Assembly (NCBI GenBank): GCA_958510825.1
Contig: OY294048.1
Location: 12,975,589 to 13,039,588 of the forward strand
Direction: 5' to 3'
DNA length: 64,000 nt
Source: Brachypterus glaber
Lineage: Eukaryota > Arthropoda > Insecta > Coleoptera > Kateretidae
Shown here: one piece after another, positions 43,601 through 52,288 of the stretch
Layout: each line of letters starts with the position of its first letter
How positions within the stretch are numbered: position 1 is the stretch's first letter
Notes under the pieces: model-generated
Database searches by the model: none
What the model was told of the DNA's origin: nothing
Seen by the model: the letters and a program-made list of their open reading frames with translations, nothing else
Made by a program: the position numbers and the translations under genes

Positions 43601-45859
43601 TTTTGTTTTTTTTTTCTGGCATTTGGTTTGGATGTAGAAGGTAGAAAGATCCCTTAAACGAAATGAGTTGAAACGTAAATTTCCTTAAATTATTTTTTTT
43701 TAAATAAATTTTACCAAGTTATCTAATTACTATCACATTTTCTTCTCTATCAAGAAAATAAAAAATACGTGTAAGGTCCAGTCTATAGCCCATATCGTTC
43801 CATAGTGCAACCTAGAAAAGCTGTAAAGCCTTCTACAGTTGTATTAGTAAAGTGTAATACGATTTGTAATCGCCGCGAACCATGCAAGGGGGGGGGGGGT
43901 TGTGGGAAATTTTTTTAAAAATATTTTTAATATTTTCTTTAGAATTTGTGTATGGGGGTTTTTGAGGTCGCTGAAACTGAATCTGTTCATAAATTTTTTT
44001 CTCCACTCCCGGCGGACAGGGGGTAATTATTTTTAAATATTTACAATATGTTTTAGTGAAAATTGCTAAACAGGGTTTTATTAGGTTGCTGAACTAAATT
44101 TGGAATAAATATTTTCTTACTACATCCCCTGGGGGTAAGAGGCAATAATTTTTAAATGTTTTCGTAAAAATTGTTATAGAGGGTTTGTTTGAGTTGAATT
44201 TGTTTTAACTTCACCCTTGCGGGGCAGGAGTAATAATTTTCAAACGATCAAGGTATTTTCGTAAAAATTGGCATATAGGGGTTTCCGAGGTCGCTGAAAT
44301 TGTTTCTAGTCCAGTGGTCTGTCCGGTAATTCTTGTGGGCACGATAACTCAAAAATGCTGTGAGGTAAGGAGTTCAACTTTAGTACATAGCTTTCTTTCT
44401 CGGTTGGAATTCTTTTTGGTAAAAATCGGGATGGGGCAAATGGGCAAATAACCTATTTTTAAAAGGGTTATATCTAAAGAAAGGGATGTTAGAGGCAGGG
44501 CCGAATTTAGAGGGAAGCTTTCCCGGGACCCGGGTTCGGGGAGTGCCCGACGTCGACAGTTTATTTTAGTTCATACTTTATTTAATGAGCATTAATTAGC
44601 AGGGTCCTTTCTAACCTTCAAACTCGTAAAAATTTTCACCTTTGCACTAGTGGTTTTAACGAGGCTTTTAACATTTTTTTACAGTATTAAATTAACGTCA
44701 ATTAACAGAATTCGTAAAAAATGTCGTCTGCGGCGCTAACTTAGTAGATGGCTGACAACCATATTTTTCGTCGTCACTTTTCTTTAATTCAAGTCTAACG
44801 TTAAATTAAAAAAAAAATCGCCCAAAGTGCTAGAGCGTTCTTGCATTTTTATAAAATTTTGAATTGCAACACTGTTTTAAAATTAAAATAGACCATCAAA
44901 ATTTTTCGCTTGCAGCGCTTGGGCTTTCTACAGTTTTTTTTTATTTAAGATTGTACAACTTTTATTAAATAAAAAAAACGTCAGTTCGTAAAAAATTTTC
45001 TCCAAACCAAATGAGGAACTGCCCCCTTTATAAGTGCCGTAACTAAATTATGTTTTGGGAAAATAGGGAGCCCGGGAAAAAAGTTTCCCCGGGGCTTCGT
45101 CTGGCTCGGTCTGGCCCTGGCTAGTGATAAGTGCTGTAGAATAAGGATTTAAAATGGGAGATTTGCAATTTTTTGTCCAAATATTTTGTCATAAAATTTG
45201 TCATAAAATGCCTAAAATTGTCATAAAATCATAAAAAAAAAATCTGAACATTTTCGGTGGGAGCCCTGTGATTTGTTTTGAGAAAAAAAACAGTGCTCCC
45301 ACTTAGAAAAGTCATAAAATGACCCAGTTTGTCCTAATATCGCCATAAAATTAAATCACTGTCATAAAAGTCATAAAAATAATCATATTTTTTACTTTCG
45401 ATGGACCTAGGAGAGATTTTTTTTTTGTCTTTTCTGATTCTGATGCTATGCATCTCGGGATATAATACGCTTGGCTATAAAAAATGTTTTCTCTACCTTG
45501 GTATGTTATTAGTAATTAATAATTAGTAATTTCTAATTAGTTATTACTAATTATATATTTATTTAATTATAATTATATTATTATTAGTCATTAATTATTA
45601 ATATTAATTACTAATATGGGGCGCGGGGCCTTTTGTAAGATAATCACGTCATGCAAAAAAATAACCTAAAATTAAAAAAAAAAATGTAATTTCTTACAGT
45701 AATGAACACGGGCCCAGAAATCATAACGACAATCGTGTCAGTTGGTCCTAGCACGACACACATGGTCTGTCCGCATTGTCACGCTGAAATTGACACCACC
45801 ACAACATCAACTCCTGGTCTCAGAGCGTACTTGGCAGGGACTTTCCTTTGTTTAATCGG
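33953..45859 (+). CDS. LITAF-domain protein, N-terminal two exons (11.6-kb intron)
   Basis: Exon 1 (33953-34067) starts at an ATG after GAAG and encodes MSKIQAPPPYGPPPAAPPSY, then AQAVGGVPPTSPYIPQHK. This is a Pro-rich segment with PPPY and PPSY motifs of the kind bound by NEDD4 WW domains. Exon 2 (45700-45859) joins in phase 1 and encodes about 53 residues with VCPHCHAEI, the first CxxC of the LITAF zinc-binding fold, followed by the hydrophobic turn LRAYLAGTFLCLIG. LITAF (SIMPLE) proteins sit on endosomal/lysosomal membranes through this in-plane hydrophobic segment. The second CxxC half (usually CPxC near a GTY ending) would lie in a further exon after the GTAAGT at 45860. I did not find it downstream in the window. 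The intron contains a full LTR retrotransposon and many MITEs. Confidence 0.85.
34275..34302. other. Perfect 13-bp palindromic hairpin
   Basis: AATATTCTGACAG-AA-CTGTCAGAATATT. It is followed downstream by a G run at 34491-34504 and a pair of CCCCCCTGG segments. It lies in LITAF intron 1. Confidence 0.75.
34604..34664. repeat. (TA)n microsatellite
   Basis: About thirty uninterrupted TA units in LITAF intron 1. Confidence 0.95.
35756..35850. mobile_element. Short partial copy of the window-start foldback family
   Basis: AAATAGTATATTAAAGTACT, then TTCATAACATACGTTTTTAGCGCACGAG and GCCGCTTGCGGCGAGTTTTCTAA, match 57149-57240 almost base for base. Only the outer arm is present. Confidence 0.8.
36820..37057 (-). 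repeat. Inverted LTR copy at the left end of the retrotransposon
   Basis: 36820-36992 is the exact complement of the last 173 nt of both other LTR copies; 36993-37057 continues as the complement of 42237-42298 plus the junction. Compared with the 3' LTR it lacks 51 nt corresponding to 42299-42349. Consequently both outer ends of the integrated element are the same LTR terminus (TGTTGAAC / GTTCAACA). Confidence 0.9.
37058..37230 (+). repeat. Truncated 5' LTR (last 173 nt only)
   Basis: Identical to 42354-42526. The first roughly 320 nt expected from the 3' LTR are missing and replaced by the inverted copy, so the normal 5' promoter region is lost. Confidence 0.88.
37235..37252 (+). promoter_or_regulatory. 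Candidate primer-binding site
   Basis: TGGCACTCACCGTGAGGC starts 4 nt after the LTR end. Primer-binding sites begin TGG because they pair with the CCA tail of a tRNA. I could not assign the tRNA from memory. Confidence 0.55.
37288..37295 (+). promoter_or_regulatory. TATA-like box upstream of gag
   Basis: TATAAAAG lies 39 nt before the gag ATG and downstream of the LTR remnant. It could allow internal transcription of a copy whose 5' LTR is damaged. This is inference from sequence only. Confidence 0.4.
37334..38596 (+). CDS. gag: Retrotransposon Gag
   Basis: 420 residues from ATG to TAA without interruption. Residues 1-190 are low-complexity, rich in Ser, Thr, Gln and Pro, with an RRNYSGASSN patch. 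Residues about 200-355 form a helical Gag-like block (ETLSSIKKLLPVFSENGEIH, FINRLEKTLQNY, FKNSFIDNFWGFSQQNK, YLERELIAIISRHFP). The tail is Ser- and Asn-rich and repeats DNIDNISDNIDN. No CCHC zinc knuckle is seen, as in several insect gypsy-group Gags. The protein would assemble the particle that packages element RNA. The last sense codons GGA AAC form part of the frameshift heptamer. Confidence 0.88.
   Translation: MPIDHSPTNGKTRSGNSYRGPRREQSLDFLGFEGGSEALASALPTTTAVSTTSSHVTRVQPVLTAGMSTTSLQEQPPPLSPQVSQHQQNNQGIYIPISHSPPTMATLPSNASGVGPQRFEHTTSTGAVPRRNYSGASSNISYNLPYYHVDLPHRPPPAYGSLNVNNNFPSLPPQGYNTNSYVQVPQNAQPCIPVQIPSAETLSSIKKLLPVFSENGEIHPCDFINRLEKTLQNYNIPFHMFSPELPDLFIGPSKHWIQALLYNFNDFNAFKNSFIDNFWGFSQQNKVKLQLDLGKYNRTTSYSNYFLGQVSKARFLNPPYLERELIAIISRHFPPTISCSLIGSRCIAEVLERLRLADSFETVNMRHSSSSSAQPSSQPAVVPHRNFSNKNFNKNISHIQIDNIDNISDNIDNLEQNEGN
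38587..38630 (+). promoter_or_regulatory. -1 programmed ribosomal frameshift signal at the gag-pol junction
   Basis: The slippery heptamer G-GGA-AAC (38587-38593) lies in the gag frame just before its TAA. After 8 nt, a perfect 10-bp stem CCTAAAGATA (38602-38611) / TATCTTTAGG (38621-38630) encloses a 9-nt loop. Slipping back one base gives GGG-AAA-CTA and enters the pol frame, which opens precisely there (its nearest upstream stop is TGA at 38584-38586). Heptamer type, spacing and stem fit canonical -1 signals. Confidence 0.85.
38587..41919 (+). CDS. pol: Retrotransposon Pol (protease, RT, RNase H, integrase)
   Basis: An uninterrupted frame, -1 relative to gag, of about 1110 residues reached by frameshifting; no good ATG precedes the protease. 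Domains in order: aspartic protease with Asp-Ser-Gly at 38794-38802; reverse transcriptase with SLDMTNGYWQVQL, LPFGLK and Tyr-Ile-Asp-Asp at 39841-39852; RNase H with CDSSDVG, EALSVVWALEKW, LSDNRAL and NIVADTLSR; integrase with an HHCC zinc finger (second Cys pair at 41017-41028), core acids Asp 41110, Asp 41290 and Glu 41395 (about 35 residues between the last two), and a C-terminal basic/SH3-like region. RT before integrase marks Ty3/gypsy. Every catalytic residue I can identify is present, and no stop or frameshift breaks it, so the copy may still encode working enzymes. Confidence 0.93.
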   Translation, partial: GKLIFPKDISSVSLGNISTTAKPNLTNFVNNPKSELQKCDFNHQPILSDISRTPVITININHTNYPCLVDSGSECCAFSTVVENSVTSMSIPMFPVNGIRVSGAFRNKNRKVTHQALVSFSLEDEVFDFEMLYIPDLVFPVILGCDFLRTFKVSISLEQECIFIKHNNKVLTIPETKTLHTYTALEDSPLTKVCAISKSPPIMQPDHYYQVSDEDIDAVVREAPLSPEQKAKFRHLLRKHKSVFSEKPGLTSEYVHSITLFDYTPFNQKSYPIPIAHRPAVDAEIQRMLDFNIIERTSSSAFSSPLCTAVRKNGTVRVCLDARKLNSVMEPDTELPNKIQELLQTLPPEVRTISSLDMTNGYWQVQLRPEDRKYTGFLYNGKSYHFKVLPFGLKTAVSSFTRAMSVILGPEFSEFIRIYIDDVLVLSSGVDAHLQHLDSVLSRFAQTGFTLRLNKCKFFRKEIQFLGYTLSESGLQSDSSRVSAVVNYPVPQNVKQLQAWLGLTNYDRVFCENYATVAEPLFSLLRKKTKWTWGPAQAQAFNNLKELIKQEVLLFHPIFSLPFWVQCDSSDVGLGAQLFQIVNGHKKVVAYASRVLLPRERAYCSSEKEALSVVWALEKWRVFLIGRHFYCLSDNRALSYLNTCRLLTPRLSRWCLSLQDFDFTIKHVAGKDNIVADTLSRYPSSRLPTPYDRCFKILGQTIQLDSVFCRNLNSLPEDQRNDPKLFQIREKVQQDPEAHPRFVMHEDILYIRQSEGEPYLLCVPKNRIPDFIRAYHAGMGHFGVFKTHAGIKREVWWQNMARDIKQELKACQICQLVKSGSLPNPPLKAIIPEAPGELVALDFYGPLPRSRGSVEYICVVLDVFSKFVTLYPLKNATCKNTLKKLQEDYFIKYSIPKAILTDHGTQFTADLWSATLEPLGIKVIKSSVRHPCSNPSERIMKELSRLFRTFCHDRHTRWALEIDKFANFLNNITHLSTGYSPKELHLGESPDLPLREILNFPVDTKNLDNHVKLYFAKESLLSSALRRNAHTHSRKLATFHVGDKVLLRANPTSSAIEGRIKKWMLLYEGPYKIKKIIDLSTYILSNPEDENERGMFHACHLKKYNPESEL
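42021..42028 (+). promoter_or_regulatory. Polypurine tract
   Basis: AGGGGGGG, 4 nt before the proposed 3' LTR start (TGTGGTAAAAC at 42033). Such tracts prime plus-strand DNA synthesis. Confidence 0.7.
42033..42526 (+). repeat. 3' LTR (about 494 bp)
   Basis: Starts TGTGGTAAAAC after the polypurine tract and ends CCCAGTTCAACA. The start is set by that context because the 5' LTR is truncated. It contains a 51-nt GTAAGT...TATATTAG segment (42299-42349) that is absent from the inverted left copy. Confidence 0.75.
42797..42904 (+). pseudogene. Possible LINE C-terminal relic
   Basis: A short open stretch reads SSKINRPSWSTGKRRLFTEK, then ALNFERI. It resembles the SGQRRLITKGVKLYNN region of the LINE fragment at 26016. 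The match is short, so it could be chance. Confidence 0.25.
42905..43090 (-). CDS. Unrecognised small frame with one N-terminal membrane segment
   Basis: 61 residues from ATG: MIFGKIKILATVTLFAIFLI, then VGYGIISRLEL and a charged region ending NEAWIW. The layout is a short basic start, a hydrophobic span (residues about 8-26) and a charged tail. This resembles a type II membrane anchor or signal anchor. The stop overlaps a possible splice donor (ATTTG/GTAAAA), so it may be a first exon of an antisense gene in the LITAF intron. No homologue is recognised and no second exon was found; it could be chance. Confidence 0.3.
   Translation of the reverse strand: MIFGKIKILATVTLFAIFLIVGYGIISRLELSDFENKMFRDTVLEKSIKAFIRKMNEAWIW
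43311..43412. repeat. TCATAAAAT repeat block, copy 1
   Basis: The nonamer TCATAAAAT or close variants recurs about eight times, including GTCATAAAATGACCCAATTT. The block is repeated at 45181-45400, where TAAAATGACCCAGTTTGTCC also recurs, followed in both places by a GACCTRGGAGAG segment. Confidence 0.7.
43424..43579. mobile_element. MITE with TTA duplication, GGGAACGTTTAAGTATTACG ends
   Basis: Left AGGGAACGTTTAAGTATTAC and right GTAATACTTGAACGTTCCCT are mirrors that continue through GTAACGC. The flanks read TTA on both sides, matching the 3-bp TWA target of PIF/Harbinger elements. Length is about 155 bp, and the centre is rich in CCCCCACCCC. It is noncoding. Confidence 0.87.
43580..44495. 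other. LITAF intron, GC-run sequence, no gene
   Basis: Contains a G run (43888-43899) and loosely repeated lines (GGTCGCTGAAACTGAATCTG / GAGGTCGCTGAAATTG) with a period near 120-160 bp. No coding frame is seen. Confidence 0.45.
44496..45119. mobile_element. hAT-like inverted-repeat element, CAGGGCCG ends
   Basis: Begins CAGGGCCGAATTTAGAG, with inner GCTTTCCCGGGACCCGGG, and ends with CCCGGGAAAAAAGTTTCCCC and GGTCTGGCCCTG. Flanking octamers GTTAGAGG and GCTAGTGA match at 5 of 8 positions, a possible decayed duplication. It is noncoding. Confidence 0.7.
45181..45400. repeat. TCATAAAAT repeat block, copy 2
   Basis: Same family as 43311-43412. A small hairpin (GTGGGAGCCCTG / CAGTGCTCCCAC) separates its two halves. 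Confidence 0.7.
45447..45509. mobile_element. Partial copy of the ACCAAGGTAGAGAAGAC family (reverse)
   Basis: Reads GATATAATACGCTTGGCTAT, AAAAAATGTTTTCTCTACCT and TGGTAT, the complement of 2321-2365. About 190 bp upstream of LITAF exon 2. Confidence 0.6.
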
Positions 45860-45954
45860 GTAAGTCCTTTTTTAGTTCCAGAAACGAAGACTTTTTGCCT
45901 GAAAAAAAAAACCTAAAGTTCTGAAATGGTAGAAATGTAGTTTAGACATTTGCG

Positions 45955-46225
45955 CCGCCAATTAGGCGCTCGTGATTTTAAAGGAGCGCCTAGTTATAGC
46001 TACCTGCGCCCAGCTGCGCTTGCGTAGTAGAGGGCTAACCGTTTTTCAGTCTGTCTAAATCAAAACCAATTTTTTACAAAAAAAAAAAACAGGCACAAAA
46101 CCAACGTTAAGCAACGTTAACGTAAACCAACGCCCCCCCCACTAAGAAAAAAAAACAAAAGAATAAAAAACCAAAACAATGTCGGTGCGGGTAGCTATAA
46201 TTAGGCGCTCGTGATTTTAAGGACA
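45955..46225. repeat. Small inverted-repeat unit with GGCGCTCGTGATTTTAA
   Basis: AATTAGGCGCTCGTGATTTT occurs at 45959 and again at 46199. The pair GGAGCGCCTAGTTATAGCTA / GGTAGCTATAATTAGGCGCT is inverted. A poly-C and poly-A stretch separates them. It lies just downstream of LITAF exon 2. Confidence 0.6.
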
Positions 46226-46596
46226 CTTTTTGAGTTTTTTGCGAATAACTTCCAGTCATTTTTTTTTTAATAAGTAATTATAAAAAAGAAAGTTTATAAA
46301 ATTATCTACAAAATACTTGGTTTTGAAAAATTGATTTTAAGGTATACTTTTGGTCTTTTTTTGAGGCAAACGGTGATTTTTGTAGGTCCTTGACAGGATT
46401 ATTTCACTAAAAGAAATGTCCCCAGTGAGGGGGGGGGGGAGCGTTTGATAGGGAAAGGGAATTGTTTTATCTTTTAGGTGGTTTTAAAATATTTCTTCTT
46501 TTGTGAATACTAAAAAAGTTATGTCCAGAAACAATTTTTTAGATTTTGAAGAGGGGGGGTTCATGGAAAAAAAGTTAAGTAAATACATACTTTTTG

Positions 46597-46766
46597 CTTT
46601 AAACTATATTTCACTTACCGGACTGTTGATCGAGTATTTTTTTGTTTTCAAAAAAATATTTTTTTTAAGGATGTTAAGGAAGAAAGAAAAATAATTTTTT
46701 TACACAGGAATCACAATGTTAAAACAGTGTCGACATGACAGTCCGGTTAGTGGAATATAGTTTCAA
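46597..46766. mobile_element. MITE, about 170 bp, AAACTATATTTCACTTACCG ends
   Basis: AAACTATATTTCACTTACCG / GACTGT at the left pairs with ACAGTCCGGTTAGTGGAATA / TAGTTT at the right. It is noncoding. Confidence 0.78.
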
Positions 46767-49012
46767 GTATCATTTAGTCTAAATTTTTTTATTCTAATTT
46801 TTGCTCGCCCCCGTTAAATGAACATTTTGTTCGCCCAGTGGTTATTATACTCTTCTGAGTCTATGTATTCCAGTCCCGAATTGTGTTCTAGATTTTTTCG
46901 TTCGGGACTCCCAAAAGAAATCCCGAAATCTCGAAAAATGTTGGAATTAATTTAATTTACTTAACCGTTTTTCTCGACTTCCGTATAAAATAAACTTTGA
47001 ACCATTCAACCTTAAATGGTTATTTCAAATTAAACCTATTTTATTTTTTATATATTAGCATTAAAATTTAATGTTCATGTATTTTTTTTTTAATGTTATG
47101 TTTAATATTTTAAGAAAAATATTTTTGTTTACAGAATTTTTCTTATTTTTTTACACTTTGGTTGCAATTTAATTGTTTATGGTGCTATAATACATAAATT
47201 ACAATTATAAGAGAGAGCTAGTCATACTCAAAATGCGTAACGCATGCGTGTTTAGCGTTACGATGCGTTACGAGGGGAGAGGGGGACTGATATAGCGTGA
47301 CGCTCTTTATTATTTTTAAAACAAATAAAACCGTTTTTTTTGTATTAATATTCCTTTTTTTTTGATAATTGAAATATTTTTTGAAATTTATATTTTTTAA
47401 ATATTTTTTTTCGTGTTACTATGCGTATACACACAGTCCAATTAGTAAAGTTTTTTTTAAATCAATTTCTTGAGCCCCCGGTATAGTATATTCTATAACT
47501 AGTATGGAATAGACAATATTCCGAGCGAGCGGAAAGTTTGTCATACGAGCGGGTAGGCGAGTATGACGGTCCCGCGAGCGCGGAATGACTATTTCATAAG
47601 TGTTGTAGACTATACTTTTTCTTCGACTGCAAATATGAAACATTGTATGGCTTTAAACTGCGGGCAAGGTTAAAAACAATGTTTTTTGTGACTCGACATT
47701 GTAAATGCAACAAAATACATATTTTTAAATAAAGCAATTAATGTTATTTAATAATTTTATCAATTCAGTAAGTTAAAAAAAAAAATTATTTAATTTTAGC
47801 ACATATTTACAAATTATAATGCGAAAATTGAAGGTTATGTCAGATTGTTGTGACAGATATCAGGTTTAAATATTTAACAATAGATGGAGCAGTTTTAATT
47901 TTTTGACCTAAGGTGATAAAAAACTGGTCAAATATTAAGAAAAACTCATAAACTTTATGTAATTTTAACGCAGAACTTTAAATTGTATTAAATTATTCAA
48001 TATTTCATGGTAAAATAAATATATTTTTGCTAATTTTGCTACAGTTTTCTTTACTTTTATAAACAAGCGATGGTACTACATGTGCTCATTCTAACACTTG
48101 ATACGGAATATTCATACCGTATCTAGAGCTAGAATGGATTCATTCTGTGTTTTAAAAGTGTGTGTATTTGCTTACATTCTAAAGCAGTCGTAGAAAAAAT
48201 GAATACTTCGATCCTACCACTAGTAATAATAATCACAACGAGCCCTTGTGCCAGCCAAAATCTTCAACGAATAACCAATTGTATGAAAAAATTGTAACTA
48301 AAGTTGTTATGAAACAATTTGTTTATAAAAGGTGAATTGATGAATATGTGAAAATGATTTATAAAAATTTTCACCTGCGGAACAATTTTTAAATTTGTTT
48401 GGAAAATACAAGACCCTGAAATTTCTAAAAAAAATTGCCTGCGACGCTAAACAAGACAGCCACAGTTTGAAGTTAAATACGCACATATGAATAAAATATT
48501 TAAAACATTAAAATATATACCTATATAGGTATTATACAAATTTGAAAAATTGGCGAAGGCGGTGTCCGATGTCACGTTTTTTGTGGACGCGACAACTCAA
48601 GGACGAATAATCCGATCGACTCAAATTTTTCAGGAAATAAAAAGTTTTATGAGTCTTTGAAAAAAACTTTATTTTTTGAAACAAGACCTACAGGAGAAGT
48701 ATATTTTTATTGGCCGCAATATTTTTTTTGCTTTTTAACTTATTTTAACTTGAGTAGCATTACATATCTTCACGGCTTGTTTGTAAGTGCATTAATGCAA
48801 TCCAAATTTTTTACACAACTAGAGGTAATAAAATTTTAGCATGACTCATGTCCTATTACCATTTAAGTGTAATAATTCACAATTATACGCTAATTAATAA
48901 ATACGTATACATAATTCATGAAAATTGGATGAGGATAACTAATAAGGAATCAATTAATTATTATGCAAAAAATATCAAAATTTTAGAAAAGAATTTTTAA
49001 ACAAGGTTCGTG
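46767..49012. other. No gene recognised; scattered repeat pieces
   Basis: 46870-46935 shares the CAGTCCCGAA motif with 16440-16490. 48545-48785 shares the ACGCGACAACTCAAGGACGA and CTTCACGGCTTGTTTG motifs with the family at 19505. The remainder is AT-rich. The missing LITAF exon or exons were looked for here (paired CxxC and a GTY ending) and not seen. Confidence 0.45.
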
Positions 49013-49166
49013 TAAAGATGCGAGTTGCTTGGAAAATTAATTTACACTACGATATTTCAAAAATCCTTTAACCCAGAGGCTTTAAATTTGGAATAAAGAT
49101 TTTCTAAGCTTTCTTTAAATATCTTAGTGTAAAGTTGTTTTACAAGCGACTTGCATCTTTACACGA
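49013..49166. mobile_element. Inverted-repeat element, RAGATGCRAGTYGCTTG family, copy 1
   Basis: TAAAGATGCGAGTTGCTTGG ... TTTACACTACGATATTTC at the left mirrors GTAAAGTTGTTTTACAAGCG and ACTTGCATCTTTACACGAAC at the right. Copies 2 and 3 are at 56527-56757 and 60155-60363. It is noncoding. Confidence 0.85.
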
Positions 49167-50426
49167 ACTATATTTTTGTTGGGCATGCAAAGTTTTATGG
49201 ACCCAGGATGCATGGCAATAAAATCTTTTAGACCTGAAGGAAGATTGACAATTGAGGGGGTCAGTGGAAAAGTGGTACAAGTGGCAAAATTATTGTTTTG
49301 ATTAATTAAGCGAAGAAGTTTCTGATAAATACAAAAACGACCTCCTTTTCCATAAAAAAAGTTTCCTCCCTACCTCCATTGTGCCTACACATATCAAAGA
49401 TATACCAAATAAAATTCAATAAAAACAAGTTTTTAAAGTTAAAACCCTTCTATTAAGTACATATTACGTACCTATAAGTAAAAAGTGGAAAACAAGATAT
49501 TTATACAAATTTACAAATACGAGATTTTTAAAAGAAGTGTTTTCGACTTTTTAATTTTTTGATTTTCGGCAACTCGTTTTTATTTAATTTTATTTTCAAG
49601 TTTTTTAATTATATTTGTAAGACTTACTTAAATCTTTATTTAATTTATTTATTAATAAAAAGTCGTAAACACCCAATTTTTGCGATGGGGAGATGAAGTG
49701 GTTGTAAAGTTTATTTTTTTTATCACTGGATGTATTTAACCTTATTTGAGTTTAAAATTACCTTCCTTTGGTAAGATAATATTTTTTTAATTTTAGGGGT
49801 GGGGGATGGGGGGTGAATTTTATACATTATTGTATTGTCATCAGAGATAAGCATGTGTACCGAATTTCAGCTCTCTAAGTTCATTCTAAGTGGGTGAAAC
49901 AGAGATGGGGTTAACTTAGAATTTTATTATCACTAGATGAGTATGTAACCTAATTTTAGTTTTAAATTTTCTCATGTGGGTAAAAAATGGACTTTTTTTA
50001 ATTTTAGGCGAGGGGGTTGGGGGGTAAATTTTATATAAAATTGTATTGTCGACCGAGTTAAGCATTTGTACCAAATTTTAGCTTTCGAAGTATATTCTAA
50101 GTGGGTGAAAAAGGCTTTGGCAGATTTAAGGACAAATATATTTTTTATTTATTTGAATTATGTTATTTACGTGTTCCAAATTTTAAGTGGATATCTTAAG
50201 CTGTTCAAAAGTTAAAGATGGGCGGACTTTAGACACGTACTGTATACCTACGTAATATTATTATTATATTGTTAAACGTAAAAATAAATTTGATCTAAAA
50301 CGCTTAAATTCTTTAAATAGAATAAGTTAAAATATCAACAATGCATTCCCAAAACCAATATTTATAGAGTGTAAGATACTTAAAAGTTTGTAAAAATAAA
50401 TTAAATTTGGAAAATAGTAATTATAT
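49167..50426. other. No gene recognised; decayed mariner-like arms
   Basis: 49340-49420 (TACCTCCATTGTGCCTACAC) and 50150-50240 (GATATCTTAAGCTGTTCAAA, AGTTAAAGATGGGCGGACTTT) resemble arms of the 28829/53360 family. A GTAAATTTTATA segment is repeated near 49815 and 50020 with GGGTGGG lines. Nothing coding is supported. Confidence 0.45.
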
Positions 50427-50538
50427 ACCAAGATATAGAAGACATTTTTTATAGCCGAGCGTATTAAATCCCGAGCTGCGTAGCAATGAGGGATTTAAGA
50501 GTGCGAGGCTATAATAGTCTTCCCTACCGTAGTTTATA
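50427..50538. mobile_element. Short MITE, ACCAAGATATAGAAGACATT end
   Basis: The left ACCAAGATATAGAAGACATT / TATAGCC arm is mirrored by GGCTATAATAGTCTTCCCTA / CCGT. Inner ATTAAATCCCGAGCTGC faces AGGGATTTAAGAGTGCGAGG. Partial relatives are at 2321 and 45447. Confidence 0.7.
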
Positions 50539-51186
50539 TATTAGTTTTTCACTACTAGCACTATTTAACTATTTTTATTCAAATAATAAAATAAATTATT
50601 AACAGAAATGATATTTCTTGAAATTTTCATAAAAATCAAGTAGCCTTGATCAATGACATTTGCTCAAATAAATACTTTGAATTGACGTTTAAAAATTTAG
50701 TTTTTTTTATTTATTTTTTTTTTTTCATAATATTTAGCTAATTATTGATTGTATTAATTGGTAATAATTATGATTAATTATATTTAATAAATAAAAAGTT
50801 ACTTAAAGCTGTTTTCTTGGGTTTAATTAGTAAAAATTGCACAAAGAACTGACACATCTAAAGTGATATAAATCAATTGTTTATAAAATTTACTCCTACT
50901 AGAGAGAAAATTATTATTGCTATAGGTGAAGAAAATGGATTTCACAGTCTGAAAACATGATAACTAATGGTATGTTCTAAAGCTAGTATTGAAAAAAAAA
51001 ACATTTATGGGTTTCTATAGATTTTATGTTGAAAATAAAAATTCTGCCCTCGGTTCTGCCCCTTTTTTAAATCCATTAAAGATCTAAAAATAAATTTAAT
51101 CAGGCAAGAAGACAGACAAAAGATTTACGAATATCCATTTATTACATTTTTTGATAGATTGGGAGCATAAAAACGGGTTGCATGGT
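50539..51186. other. No feature recognised
   Basis: AT-rich; no coding or paired repeat signal. Confidence 0.4.
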
Positions 51187-52288
51187 ACACAGAAAAAAAG
51201 GTTATCTTGGCAAAAGATAATAAATTATCTTAGATTTATATTATCTTAAATCGAGGTAATAATCTTCTTTTAAGATCATGTATCCTCGGTTTAAGATTAT
51301 CTGTGACTTTGGATTCCTTTAATTATTCTCTTGGTAGAAAAATCCTTGTGTCAAGGATGTTTTCCTTAAATGCATGCCTTTTAAAATAGTAACAGAGAAT
51401 CAAGAGTTATTATCTTGACTCAAAGCCCCTGTTGTCTTACGGTAAAGAGTTTGCCGGCCTCACACCACTTAGATATACAGTAGACTTACCCGTTGTTATT
51501 GTTGGCTGGCAGACAATTTGCGCAGTAGTTCAAGATATGCGCGGGAGAGAAGTTAGGTTTGTTTTTTTTTGCCGTCAGTTGTCTTTAAAGGTGTATCATT
51601 GTTTTTAAATGGACGAATTTGTATCTGTTACCCTGAAACGATGGGATTTTCAAATTTACTTAAAACATTCACGGGTAAGTAGCTTTAAATAATTTATACC
51701 TATAAGCGCCATTTTGCAATGGTGTTGCAACAATTTTTTTTTTTTTTCAAAAACAAGTGCTTTTTCCTACGACCACCTATGAAACCAAATTTCACACGAT
51801 TAACAGAATAAGAAAGTATCATATTTCATAGGCGTGCGAAATAATATTATACATGTGTGGGAAATTTTGTCAAAATATTTACCATTCTATTAACCCTGGA
51901 ATCTGACTGTGGGGTCAATATGATCTTGAATCAAGAGAATCATAATCAAGATTATAATTCTCTTCATTCAAGATTATAATATAATAATAATAATATAATA
52001 ATATTATTATCTTAAACCAAGACTTGCTGTAAGATAATATGATCTTGGATAAAGATAATATGATCTTAAATCAAGATAATTACATACTTGGTATAAGATA
52101 ATATGATCTTAAATAAATTGTTTAAGTGGCTCTGATTTAAGGAAATGTCCTTAAATCTAGGACTTCAAATGCCAAGATCACGGCGGACTTGATCCAAGAC
52201 AGTCATGGCGTTGAACATATCGAAAGCCATGGCGGCCTTGGTTCAAGATCGTTTTGCTTTGACACAAGATATCTTTCTTTTTCTGTGT
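51187..52288. mobile_element. Inverted-repeat element, ACACAGAAAAAAAGG ends, with an exon-like centre
   Basis: Ends ACACAGAAAAAAAGGTTATC and GATATCTTTCTTTTTCTGTGT. The interior repeats the AAGATAAT / ATTATCTT theme many times (51200-51440 and 51925-52110). Between these blocks lies a less AT-rich segment (51460-51680) with a candidate small exon. Classification is uncertain. Confidence 0.7.
51609..51674 (+). CDS. Candidate first exon (22 codons) inside an inverted-repeat element
   Basis: ATG at 51609 in context TTTAAATGG starts MDEFVSVTLKRWDFQIYLKH, then SR, ending exactly at a consensus donor GTAAGT (51675). The D/E-x-F...LxxWxxxxYL pattern recalls the start of a SAM-like helical domain. 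No later exon was identified, and the feature could be part of the repeat rather than a gene. Confidence 0.3.
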
